Assembly (NCBI GenBank): GCA_002221725.1
Contig: NJFT01000366.1
Location: 1 to 22,762, forward strand
Reading direction: 5' to 3'
DNA: 22,762 nt
DNA from: Scedosporium boydii
Taxonomy: Eukaryota; Ascomycota; Sordariomycetes; Microascales; Microascaceae
In this document: positions 11,627-20,617 of the stretch, in pieces
Layout: each line of letters opens with the position of its first letter
Position numbering within the stretch: the stretch's first letter is position 1
Notes under the pieces: model-generated
What the model was told of the DNA's origin: nothing
Databases searched by the model: none
The model's input: only the letters and a program-made list of their open reading frames with translations
Program-made: the position numbers and the translations under genes

Positions 11627-12390
11627 GGTGAAATGTGGAATCAAATGTAAATTTGAACGCAAATCGAATCCTCAGAAACGGAGATGCACTCCTCGGGGAG
11701 GGAGTTCGTCGAGTCCCCCTTTGCGTGGGTTATAGCAGAATGGTGGGGTAGCAAAAGGCGGCAAGTTCGGTCAGGCAAAGTCATGCGCAGTACATTCGAG
11801 ATTCTAGGATAAAGGGATACTGGCATTCGTGGAGCCTGCGTGTCTTCTGAGTTTGGTTGAAGAAGGCGATGATCAGGGATGCAGGATATTTGGTTAATTA
11901 GATATTCGAAGTTGGCCTCCTGGGCTGGACTAAGGGCAAAATATGTCATTGCCATTCGATGTTGCCTTGAGCCTCTGGTTGTACCTTGGTCATCTCCCCG
12001 GTAGAATAATATCCATCATTGGAATGTTCACTCCCCGGTCTCCAACGTACCCCGGAAGTCTCACCAAAATCAGGGTCCAACCATTAACAGTACTTGCACA
12101 AAGTCCGGAGGTATCCGAGCATAAATTGGGTACCTTCATCGTACCTGTGTACCAGCGCACTTGTTGGAGTTTTAAGGATTTGCACGTGCCGATAAGCTCA
12201 CTCCGTTACTGCGATAAGGCTGGAAAAATTTTGGCGCCCCTCCATTATTATCTGTTGCCGTTTCTATACAAAGTACAAAACATTTCCTCTTCGCAGGGAA
12301 AGCATAAACCTCGAGTCTCTCTATTCAACAGTGTTTGGAGCATTGGCAAAACAGCAACTTACCCAAACTGCCATCCAAGGACGTGTAGAG
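11627..12390. promoter_or_regulatory. Divergent YPT6/NOP53 promoter region
   Basis: These 764 bp lie between two start codons. They include a CACGTG E-box (12184-12189), a PAC-like GCGATAAG and an RRPE-like GAAAAATTTT, all on the NOP53 side. Open frames here have no recognisable similarity. I see no RNA gene. Confidence 0.55.
12211..12232 (+). promoter_or_regulatory. PAC-like and RRPE-like elements upstream of NOP53
   Basis: GCGATAAG (12211-12218) differs by one base from the yeast PAC element GCGATGAG. GAAAAATTTT (12223-12232) matches the RRPE core. Both lie about 160-180 bp before the NOP53 ATG. In ascomycetes these elements mark ribosome biogenesis genes, which fits the NOP53 product. Confidence 0.5.
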
Positions 12391-13773
12391 ATGCCTGTCC
12401 TAGAAGCTCGTACCGGGTCTCTTGACCGACCACAGCAGCGCAATCAACCATCTCGTAAAGGCAAGAAGGCCTGGAGGAAAAATGTCGACATCTCTGAGGT
12501 AGAAAAGGGTTTAGTCGAACTAAACGAGGAGATTATCAGAGGGTATGTCCTAGTGCTGGCTCCCTCGGCAGTATTTTCTCAATCTGATGCCGAGCTTTTC
12601 TAATTTTCTTCCAGTGGACCAATTGCAGAAAGGGATTCAACCGAGCTCTTCACCATCGACACCGTCGGAGACCATAACCTCAAGAGACAACTGCCCAGGA
12701 AACTGCGGACAAGCCTCAAAGCAGACGAGATTATCGCCCAGAGGTCGAAAGTCCCCGCCGTCTCCTCTCGAAAACGGGCGTCCGATAAGACTGCGGATGG
12801 CTTGATTCCCACGAAGCGTCTCCGAACGAATTACGTCTCTCACAAGGAGCTTAGTAGGCTGAGGAAAGTAGCAGACGGCCACCATGACCAAACCATCGTG
12901 GTCCAGGATGCCGCCTACGATATTTGGGGCGCCGCACCTCCGACCAAGACTGATGGCGAAAAGTTTGCGTTCATTCCTCCAGTTGTGAAGGCAAAGGTGC
13001 CTGAATCACTCCGTGAGAAGCCCATATCCTTGGCAGCGAATGGGAGGGAAATACCGGCCGTGCGCAAACCCACTGGAGGCTACAGCTACAATCCGTCATT
13101 CCCAGAATACGAGAAGCGGCTCAATGAAGAGGGTCAGAAGGCTGTTGACGCGGAGATGAAACGCTTGGCTGCCAGAGAGGAGGAGAAACTAAAGCGAGAG
13201 GCTGCCGCTCGCTCAGCTGCGGAGGCAGAGGCAGCCGAAGCCAAGGCGGACCTTTCCGAATGGGATGAAGATTCGGAATGGGAGGGCTTCCAGAGCGGTG
13301 CGGAGGAGGCTAAACCCTCTAAGCGCCCTGAGAGGAAAACACAAGCCCAAAGAAACAAGATCAAGAGAAGAAAGGAAGAAGAGAGGAAGAAGAAGATGGA
13401 GACAGCAGCGAAACGTAAACAGGCTCAACTGAATCTTGTGAAGAAATTCACACGGGAGGCAACGGAGCAGGAGCAGGCCATGGTGGCTAAATTGCAAGAA
13501 AGTGAGAGTGATAGCGAGGGAGACGAGGAGAGGCTAAGGCGGCGCCGATTTGGCAAGTCGAAGGTGCCTGAGAAGGAATTGGAGCTTGTGCTACCGGACG
13601 AACTTCAAGATTCGCTGAGACTTTTACGGCCTGAGGGCAACCTCTTGAGAGACAGGTATCGAAACCTGCTCGTCCGCGGAAAGCTAGAGTCTCGCAAGCA
13701 CATTCCATTCAAGAAGCAGGCGAAGGGCAAGATGACGGAGAAGTGGACGTACAAGGATTTTACTTTGTTTTGA
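12391..13773 (+). CDS. NOP53: 60S ribosome biogenesis factor Nop53
   Basis: Nop53 (PICT1/GLTSCR2 family) is a nucleolar protein that recruits the Mtr4-exosome to pre-60S particles for 3' processing towards 5.8S rRNA. Exons are 12391-12542 and 12615-13773. The 72-bp intron (GTATGT...TTCCAG) joins in phase 2, giving 436 aa. The N-terminal part is basic and contains SRKGKKAWRKNVD. The protein then continues through LFTIDTVGD and KRLRTNY (about residue 117) to a long charged, probably coiled-coil region rich in Lys, Glu and Arg that includes KTQAQRNKIKRRKEEERK. The conserved C-terminal block contains LPDELQDSLRLLRPEGNLL and ends EKWTYKDFTLF. The ATG at 12391 is the first ATG in this frame, and the conserved basic block starts about 20 residues later. 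It is divergent from YPT6. Confidence 0.92.
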
Positions 13774-14102
13774 GAGATGAGAGTATATATCCCCCAGCAA
13801 CCAATGTTGAACGGCTTACTCGAACGACTCATGTTTCGTTCTGATTCTGGCTCCCTTTACGGGTAAGAACTCGTGTGCCTCTGTGACGTGTGTACCCAGC
13901 GTAATAAGGTCCGCGTCCCAGTCTGATCCACCAGGTACCGAGATAAGAACATGCATATACCGAGGGTTTTGTTAACCTTATCTCTTTGTACCCGCTTAAA
14001 CGAACAAAATAAAAGAAACCATATCGTGGGACCCCGACTAGGAGCAAGTCGATCTAGGGTCTATTATCATTATCTGTTTGGCTAGCGCCAGCAGTATTAG
14101 TG

Positions 14103-14140
14103 GACGAAGCACGAAAAGTACTCCAGAGTCGTGCTTCATC
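14103..14140. repeat. 12-bp-arm inverted repeat (hairpin)
   Basis: The arms GACGAAGCACGA (14103-14114) and TCGTGCTTCATC (14129-14140) pair at 11 of 12 positions, with the inner nine perfect. The loop is 14 nt and contains AGTACT. It lies about 460 bp upstream of URK1 and 330 bp after NOP53. The function is unknown. Confidence 0.65.
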
Positions 14141-14275
14141 CCTCGCAAGCCCAGCTGAGGATCTCGAGGCAGTCAATGCTTATCGGCTGTACGAAATAGG
14201 TCAGGGGCCTAGCACAGTTGACTATCTCGACACGGGCGCCTCCTGGCGAAAAACCGAGCCGATCCTTTGCCGTTG

Positions 14276-14341
14276 CATCGCTTCATCGCTTCATCGCTTC
14301 ACGCGACCCCGACCTCGACCTCGACCTCGACCTCGACCTCG
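14276..14341. repeat. Two adjacent microsatellites
   Basis: CATCGCTT occurs three times in tandem (14276-14299). Shortly after, GACCTC occurs five times (14311-14340), followed by GA. Translations of this stretch give Asp-Leu or Arg-Pro runs, but no gene is supported here. Confidence 0.85.
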
Positions 14342-14597
14342 AACGATCTATTGATCTTTGTGGGATTGAGAACCCAGCCCTCCACCCACCCCCCTCGAGT
14401 ACCTGCATGACCCCGAGGCAACGTGAGCTGCACCACGGGCGAGTCTGATTCAACGGACCTCATACCTTTGTACTTCTCTCCACTTCAGCCTCACCGTCCC
14501 GGTCGTTATCGTGGCCCGTCGTAGCTAGAGCCTCGGGGACTTGCATATACTCAGAATCGAGAAACACAGTCGACACATCCTAAACCCACCTGTTGAT

Positions 14598-16625
14598 ATG
14601 GATACGAGCCGAGAGGCCGGTATGCATGCTTCCATAAAGAAGCGGGTGCATTACTCTCCTCCATGGGCCGATGTTAGCATCATCGGTATCGCGGGGAGCT
14701 CCGGCTCCGGAAAGTCGACATTATCCCATGCCATTGTGAAGCAGCTGAACCTTCCCTGGGTTGTTATCTTGTCGATGGACTCATTTTACAAGTCACTAAA
14801 TGAAGAGCAGTCCAAGAAGGCGTTTGCGTCCGAGTATGATTTCGATTCGCCCGAGGTATCAAATCCTCGCTCCCCCTTTCCACCCCCTCGGTCTAAACTG
14901 CCCGGACTGGTCAAAGACTCATGGCAACTATGACCATAGGCACTTGATTTCGATATCTTGGTGAAAGCGCTCCGTGATCTCAAGGCAGGGTACGTTTGAA
15001 CAACCCACTATATAGCTTCGCTTTGTCGGAACAGTGGATTTATCTTGGCTGCAAGTGACTGCTCTCTTGCTCTCACCGACTCCCATTCTTGCTGATGATG
15101 GTCATTCATCTAGTAAGAGGGCCGAAATCCCCATTTACTCATTTGCCAAACATCAACGTATGGCGGAAACGACGTCGATCTACTCGCCCCATGTCTTGGT
15201 CCTAGAGGGTATATTTGCCTTGTACGACCCCCGAGTTCTGGAGTTGCTCGACATGAGGGTAGGAAGATGACCGTTCCCAATCGTCTGCCTGTCTATTCCT
15301 GTAGATCTAAACTAACTGCCTTGGTAGATCTTCTGCGAGGCAGACCTGGATACTTGCCTCTCGAGACGAAGTTAGTCGCTGTGTGCTCATCTTATAGTGA
15401 AGTCTTTTATCTGATCCTCGTTCGCCACTATAGTATTGCGCGACGTAAGGGAACGAGGCAGAGACGTAGAAGGCTGCATTAAACAGTGGTTTGCGTTTGT
15501 CAAGCCCAACTTTGAAAAGGTCTAGCCGCGATACCAGCTCTCACGTTTTTTTTGGAACTATCTGACATTTTCATGCTTCTGCCAACAGTACGTTGAACCG
15601 CAGCGGAAATCAGCAGGTACGACCACTCCCTTCTTTAGGAAATGATCAAAGATGTGCGGTGCATTCTCTCCCGAATACTAACGCTAAGAGCCTCAAGACA
15701 TTATTGTGCCGAGAGGCATCGAAAACCATGTCGCGATGAGTCCGTCTACCCGCCGAGGAAAACCATCGAGGAGTTCTGTCCCGCGGCTGCTAACTAATAC
15801 TACCAGGCATGGTTGTGCAATATATTGAGAGAAAGCTGCTTGAGAAATCGACACACCATCGCGCCGCTCTTTACGAGTTGGAAATTGGATCGAAAAGCCA
15901 GCCGCTCTCCAAGAAGGTATCCATCCTGGAGGGTACCCCTCAAGGAAGGGGCATGAACACGATTATCAGGGACATCGACACGTCGCCAGAGGATTTTATT
16001 TTCTACTTTGACAGGCTGGCTTGCCTTTTGATCGAGTTGTAAGTTGGCTCTCCCTCTCTCTCTTCTTTTTTTTCTTTGGACCTAGTGTTCTACAAGCGTC
16101 GAGCAAAGTGGGATGGAGGCTCACTCTCCATTTACATGAAGGGCCCTCAACAATGTGCGATTCAAGGAGCTGGTCGTCGAGACGCCGGAGGGATATACAT
16201 ATCGTGGTCTTGAGGCCAAAGGTGAAGTGAGCGCCGTCGCTGTGCTACGCGGGGGCGCCGCATTTGAGACGGCGTTGAAGAGGGTCATCCCCGACTGCAA
16301 GATGGGCCGGATGTTGATCCAATCCAACGTGAGGACCGGCGAACCGGAGCTTCACTTTTTGAAATTACCCGAAGATATCAGCACGCACGAGAGTGTGTTG
16401 CTCCTGGATGCGCAGATGTCAAGCGGAGGGTCGGCCCTGATGGCCGTACAGGTTTTGCTTGACCATGGGGTTGAACAGGAGAAGATTGTGCTCGTCACCT
16501 ATAGTGCCGGTCGGATGGGCCTTCACCGCTTGACCATGGTGTTTCCGGAAATCTCGGTGGTGCTGTGTAGCGTGGTGCCAGATATCGAGGAACGGTGGGT
16601 TGAAAAACGATATTTCCGCTGCTGA
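14598..16625 (+). CDS. URK1: Uridine kinase with C-terminal UPRT-like domain
   Basis: The enzyme phosphorylates uridine and cytidine to UMP and CMP in pyrimidine salvage. Nine exons (14598-14855, 14940-14989, 15114-15258, 15328-15370, 15434-15519, 15589-15616, 15698-15739, 15807-16038, 16142-16625) give 455 aa in one frame, close to yeast Urk1 in architecture. The Walker A loop GSSGSGKS is at residues 33-40. It is followed by SMDSFYKSL, FDSPEALDFD, the nucleoside-binding KRAEIPIYSFAKHQR and VLEGIFALYDPRVLEL, then RDVRERGRD, and the kinase domain closes with IIVPRGIEN. The C-terminal domain (from about 240) resembles uracil phosphoribosyltransferase (AVLRGGAAFE, IPDCKMG, IQSNVRTGEPELH), but its PRPP motif reads LLLDAQMSSGGS in place of the usual D-P-M-x-A-T-G-G. 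Some donors are weak (GTCTAG at 15520, GTCCGT at 15740), but conserved residues meet at each join. Confidence 0.93.
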
Positions 16626-17378
16626 TCTCAACACCTGGGGACATCTCCGGGGCTCAGTAATAGGTGGGCCATGTTTCCAAGTCCTCGAGTTCACGTTCAG
16701 GTCTTGATAGAGCGACCATCAACTCTCTGAGTATCAACTGCCGTAGACCTACAGACATGGTGTCCATTCCCAGAGGGTACGGATCACTGAACACCAAGAC
16801 ATTGGTCAGATAGCAGTAAGGAGCTCGGGAGGCTCTTATGGAGGACTATGTCGCTTGAGTGGATGGATCAATGGACGGACGGAACCCAATCCATTGGGCT
16901 AAGGTCGGATCATGTCAACTGATATTCCATCAAAGCCAATCCTCGTCTGTGCGCAAACTGGTCAATCAATGGTTGCGGCCGAAACTGTAGCTCAGGAATA
17001 TGGGTCAATCGAATCATTTTTGTTCATGACTCCCTCTTTGCGTGTGTAAGGCGAAGGAAGCAAGGGATGTCCACCTAATGAGTGTCACTCCGGGGCCCGC
17101 TGGCAAGCGGCAAGAAAGCGAACGTTCCCAAACCCGAGTGAGTTTTAAAGAGGCCCATGGATGCTGCAGTGTTGGTAAGCTGGATATCTCATGATGTGAC
17201 CCTCGGAGTTGACCAATTTAGTTCTCCTCGATACTAATAATACAAACATCAATCAATACCCCTCACGCACTTAAGCAGCACACGCTCGATGGATCAATAG
17301 GTTGGGTAGTGTTTTCGTTGTGGTAGGTCTCGTGCCATCACCGTCGAAGTCTCAAAATCGATCGATTAGGTTTTATCA

Positions 17379-17442
17379 ATCAATCAGCATCAACTCCGCG
17401 GGGCCTAGGGGAGCAGCCCCGGAAGAACCATCAATGATTGAT
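17379..17442. repeat. Nested inverted repeat
   Basis: The outer arms ATCAATCA (17379-17386) and TGATTGAT (17435-17442) flank an inner GC-rich stem, CGGGGC (17399-17404) with GCCCCG (17416-17421), around an 11-nt loop. The right arm is itself part of a palindrome, ATCAATGATTGAT. It could be a structured element, but ATCAATCA is common nearby, so chance pairing is possible. Confidence 0.4.
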
Positions 17443-17646
17443 GAATTGTAACTCCTATACTTTAGAGTTGGTGAATTTATTAATACCTTAAGAAAATAAA
17501 AGACCATACGTCTTGACGTCCAGCTCCGTAATAGTCATGCTATTTCATCGATTGGGCATGCCAATGCAATGGTCCATCCCCGCATCCCCAGGCCATCCAA
17601 GATCCCCAGAAGTTGAAGTGAGCCCCTGGCCCGATGACGTCTGAAG

Positions 17647-17857
17647 TACTTCGTACATCGAGATGTATGAGGGACGAAGTAAACTTAGACATTTGGCTCG
17701 GTTTCAATGTTAATGTACGTATTAAGGGGGGATTAGACATGTACCATGGTGTTGCGAAGTATTTCTCAATTAATGTTGACATTGGATTTTCCCTGGGGTA
17801 CTTCAACGTGTCTCGGTGCTTGGTCCTGCCAACATCGAGTGCACGGGGTACTTCGTA
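17647..17857. repeat. Cluster of TACTTCGTA motifs upstream of NDE1
   Basis: Exact copies lie at 17647-17655 and 17849-17857. Partial copies lie between them (GACGAAGTA near 17672, GCGAAGTAT near 17754, TACTTCAAC near 17800). The same 9-mer occurs three times in the 5342-7520 gap. Confidence 0.6.
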
Positions 17858-17942
17858 CGTGCATCGATGCCATTCGGTACCTGGAAAATGGGCAGCCAGC
17901 TCCAACAATGAGCTGTGTGAGTGACAGTGGAACGCCTCATGG

Positions 17943-17960
17943 TTAATTGATCAATTGATC
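17943..17960. repeat. Overlapping AATTGATCAATT / GATCAATTGATC palindromes
   Basis: TTAATTGATCAATTGATC contains two perfect 12-bp palindromes offset by four bases (17945-17956 and 17949-17960). It lies about 180 bp before the NDE1 ATG and shares its core with sites at 6013 and 9043. Confidence 0.65.
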
Positions 17961-18139
17961 CATCCTTGCCGAGCTGAATGGTCTAGCTTCCTTACTCCAT
18001 ACAACTTCGGATTAATACATTGATCTTGCTCTCCCCCCCTTCCCCCCTTCTCATATCCACATCGCGCCGCCGTCGCTTCCGGAGCCATCTCTCGCACTCC
18101 CAACATGTCACGGCATTCGCGCCCGTCCCATTGCCCGCC

Positions 18140-20259
18140 ATGAAGTGCTTTCCTCGATTTCTACGGACGGCGCCAGCCTATCGTCCAGTTGCGGTCCTCA
18201 AGCCGCCCAGTTTCTACCGCGCTGCTAGCACCCGTCCTGTCCGGTCCACGCCCAATTCCTTCATTCTCGGTCCGCTCTACTTCACCTCTAGGCCTTCCCC
18301 TGTGCTGCGAGGTCAGAATGGCCGAAATATCTCTTCAGAGGTTAAACCATCCCCGAAGCGGAAGTCGCGCTTGATCACCACCCTCTACAAAACTGCGCTG
18401 TTTCTTGGAGGCTCTATTCTACTGGTTGGATCTGGTGTCGTGGCGTTCTTTATTTACGATGCATCTACTTACAAGGAGCACTCAACAAGCCGCGAGATCA
18501 ATGTGTCTCTTCTATCGTTGAATCCGAGACGCGGCGGACCAAAGAACCTGCCCATCGCCGACGCTTTCATTGACGACTATGATACTGAGGAGCGGAAGAT
18601 GCTAGCTGGCAAGCCGCGTCTCGTAATTCTAGGCGGCGGCTGGGGAGCAGTCGCCATGCTCAAGAACCTCAACCCGGGCGACTACCACGTTACTGTTGTC
18701 TCTCCTACCAACTACTTCCTCTTCACACCAATGCTGCCCTCTGCCACCGTCGGTACCGTCGAGCTTAGGTCCCTTGTCGAGCCGATCCGTCGCATTCTTA
18801 ATCGTGTTTCCGGCCATTTCATCCGAGCAAGGGCCGAAGACGTTGACTTCCAGAATAAGCTCGTTGAGGTTTCCCACGTGGATGAAGATGGGTTCGAGAG
18901 TAGGTTTTACGTCCCATACGATAAGCTTGTTATTGCTGTCGGGTGTCACTCCAACCCCCACGGCGTGCGCGGTCTTCAACACGCCTTCTTCCTGAAGAAT
19001 GTGCGGGATGCGAGAAAGATCCGCAACCAGATCTTACACAACTTCGAAATCGCCTGCCTACCTACTACATCTGAAGAAGAGCGCAAGCGTCTCCTCTCCT
19101 TCGTCATCTGCGGTGGCGGTCCTACCGGTGTCGAATTTGCTGCCGAGCTCTACGATCTGCTGAACGAGGACTTGACACAGCACTTCCCAAAGCTACTCCG
19201 GAACCAAATTTCGGTGCACTTGATCCAGAGCAGGGGCCATATCCTGAACACCTACGACGAACAGGTATCCAAATATGCCGAGGAACGCTTTGCCCGAGAG
19301 CAAGTTAATGTCATGACCAACGCCAGGGTAAAGGAGGTTCAAGCGGATAAAATAATCTTCACCCAGATTGCCGACGACGGTAGTGTGGTTACCAAGGAGA
19401 TTCCTACTGCATTCTGCCTCTGGTCCACTGGTGTTTCGCAACGGGACTTCAGCAAACGGCTTGTCGCTAAGCTTGCTCCGGACCAGTCCAACCAGAAAGC
19501 CCTCGAGACCGATACTCATCTCCGTCTGCTTGGGGCCCCTCTCGGCGATGTGTATGCCATAGGCGACTGTGCCACCGTGCAAAACAACGTCGCTGACCAT
19601 GTCGTCTCGTTTTTGCGAACGTTGTCGTGGAAGCACGGGAAGAATCCCGAGAAGCTCCAAATTCGCTTCGAGGACTGGAAAGAGGTTGCCGCCGAGGTGA
19701 AGTACCAGTTTCCCCAAGCTATTGCTCACCTGAAGCGCCTCGACAAGCTCTTCGAAGAGTTTGACAAGGACCAATCGGGGACTCTCGACTTTGGCGAGCT
19801 TCGTGAACTTCTCAAGCAGATCGATTCCAGGCTCACTTCCCTACCCGCAACCGCCCAGCGCGCCCATCAGCAAGGCCAGTACCTAGCCTTTAAATTCAAT
19901 CGCATGGCCAAGGCCACAGCGGGTCTAAAGGGTGACCATACCGGCCATGGAGACCTCGATTCGGCCGTGTACAAAGCCTTCAAGTACCATCACCTTGGCA
20001 GTCTCGCCTACATCGGAAACTCGGCCGTCTTTGACTTGGGCGAGGGCTGGAACCTTGCGGGCGGCCTCTGGGCAGTGTATGCTTGGAGATCCGTCTACTT
20101 CGCCCAGAGCGTTAGCATACGGACTCGAATCCTTATGGCTATGGATTGGCTTAAGCGAGGCTTATTTGGTAGAGGTGTGTATTTCCTATATTTACATGTA
20201 CTTCTTTTTGTCAACTACCATTCACTAACTTAGACGATGCAGATCTGGTGAATTATTGA
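18140..20259 (+). CDS. NDE1: Alternative (type II) NADH:ubiquinone oxidoreductase with EF-hand
   Basis: This is a rotenone-insensitive, non-proton-pumping NADH or NADPH dehydrogenase of the mitochondrial inner membrane that passes electrons to ubiquinone. Exons are 18140-20174 and 20243-20259, giving 683 aa ending GRDLVNY, close to Neurospora NDE-1. Residues 1-60 are Arg/Ser/Pro-rich with almost no acidic residues and look like a presequence. A hydrophobic segment follows at about 85-107. FAD-binding VILGGGWGA is at 162-170 and the NADH-binding FVICGGGPTGVEFAAEL near 322. A second FAD contact lies in DVYAIGDCA. A canonical EF-hand loop, DKDQSGTLDFGE (near 541-553), is inserted before the C-terminal membrane-associated part. 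Calcium binding by this insertion is known for related external dehydrogenases, so the active site probably faces the intermembrane space. The 68-bp intron has two possible in-frame acceptors. The gene is convergent with ESA1. Confidence 0.95.
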
Positions 20260-20617
20260 GAATTTGCCTGACTAGGGTAAGGGCTTTCTTCTGTCGTTGT
20301 TAATGGCTTCTACTCCCAGCTCGCAGACTCCTCGCCCCATTATTGGTGGGAGTCGACGAAGGCAGAATCGAGATCACAGCTGCTGGTGGGAATCGCCCAT
20401 GAGTGGAGTCAATACATGCAGAGTTATCAATGGACAATGCTGCATTACTGGGAGTCTCACAGCGTCCAGCGCGATGAAATTGTTCATACAAGAAAGGGCA
20501 GAAACGTCAAGTTCTTCCTTCCAATTATCCATAATTTCGTGGCTCATAGGTTGTCCTGTCCTCCATTTCACTTGTCTCATTTCTTCTTGTGAACTTTTTC
20601 CCTTCCTTTTGTCCCCT
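20260..20617. other. NDE1/ESA1 convergent 3' intergenic region
   Basis: These 358 bp lie between two stop codons and should hold both 3' ends. I see no gene, no repeat and no clear poly(A) signal on either strand. Confidence 0.5.

Larger units (their letters stand above)
13774..14597. other. NOP53-URK1 intergenic region
   Basis: These 824 bp hold the NOP53 3' end (an AATAAAAG stretch near 14008), a strong inverted repeat (14103-14140), two adjacent microsatellites (14276-14341) and the URK1 promoter and leader. Open frames here are produced by the repeats. I see no gene. Confidence 0.55.
16626..18139. other. URK1-NDE1 intergenic region (1.5 kb)
   Basis: No gene is supported. The region is rich in ATCAATCA/TGATTGAT words. 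It holds a nested inverted repeat (17379-17442), two exact TACTTCGTA copies (17647, 17849) with degenerate copies between them, and a TTAATTGATCAATTGATC palindrome (17943-17960). The last 150 bp are pyrimidine-rich and probably form the NDE1 leader. The NDE1 frame is open upstream to about 18020 but has no ATG there. Confidence 0.55.

Noticed and set aside
11943..12425. 160-codon plus-strand frame overlapping the start of NOP53
   Set aside because: It is in a different frame from NOP53, carries no motif and covers the divergent promoter.
14100..14448. Asp-Leu and Arg-Pro repeat peptides
   Set aside because: They are translations of the GACCTC microsatellite with no surrounding gene structure.
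17540..17946. Small frames on both strands upstream of NDE1
   Set aside because: Several overlapping frames of similar length with no similarity to known proteins, in DNA rich in short repeats.
19193..19774. 193-codon minus-strand frame opposite NDE1
   Set aside because: Antisense to the conserved NDE1 exon, with no family motif. It is a codon-bias shadow.
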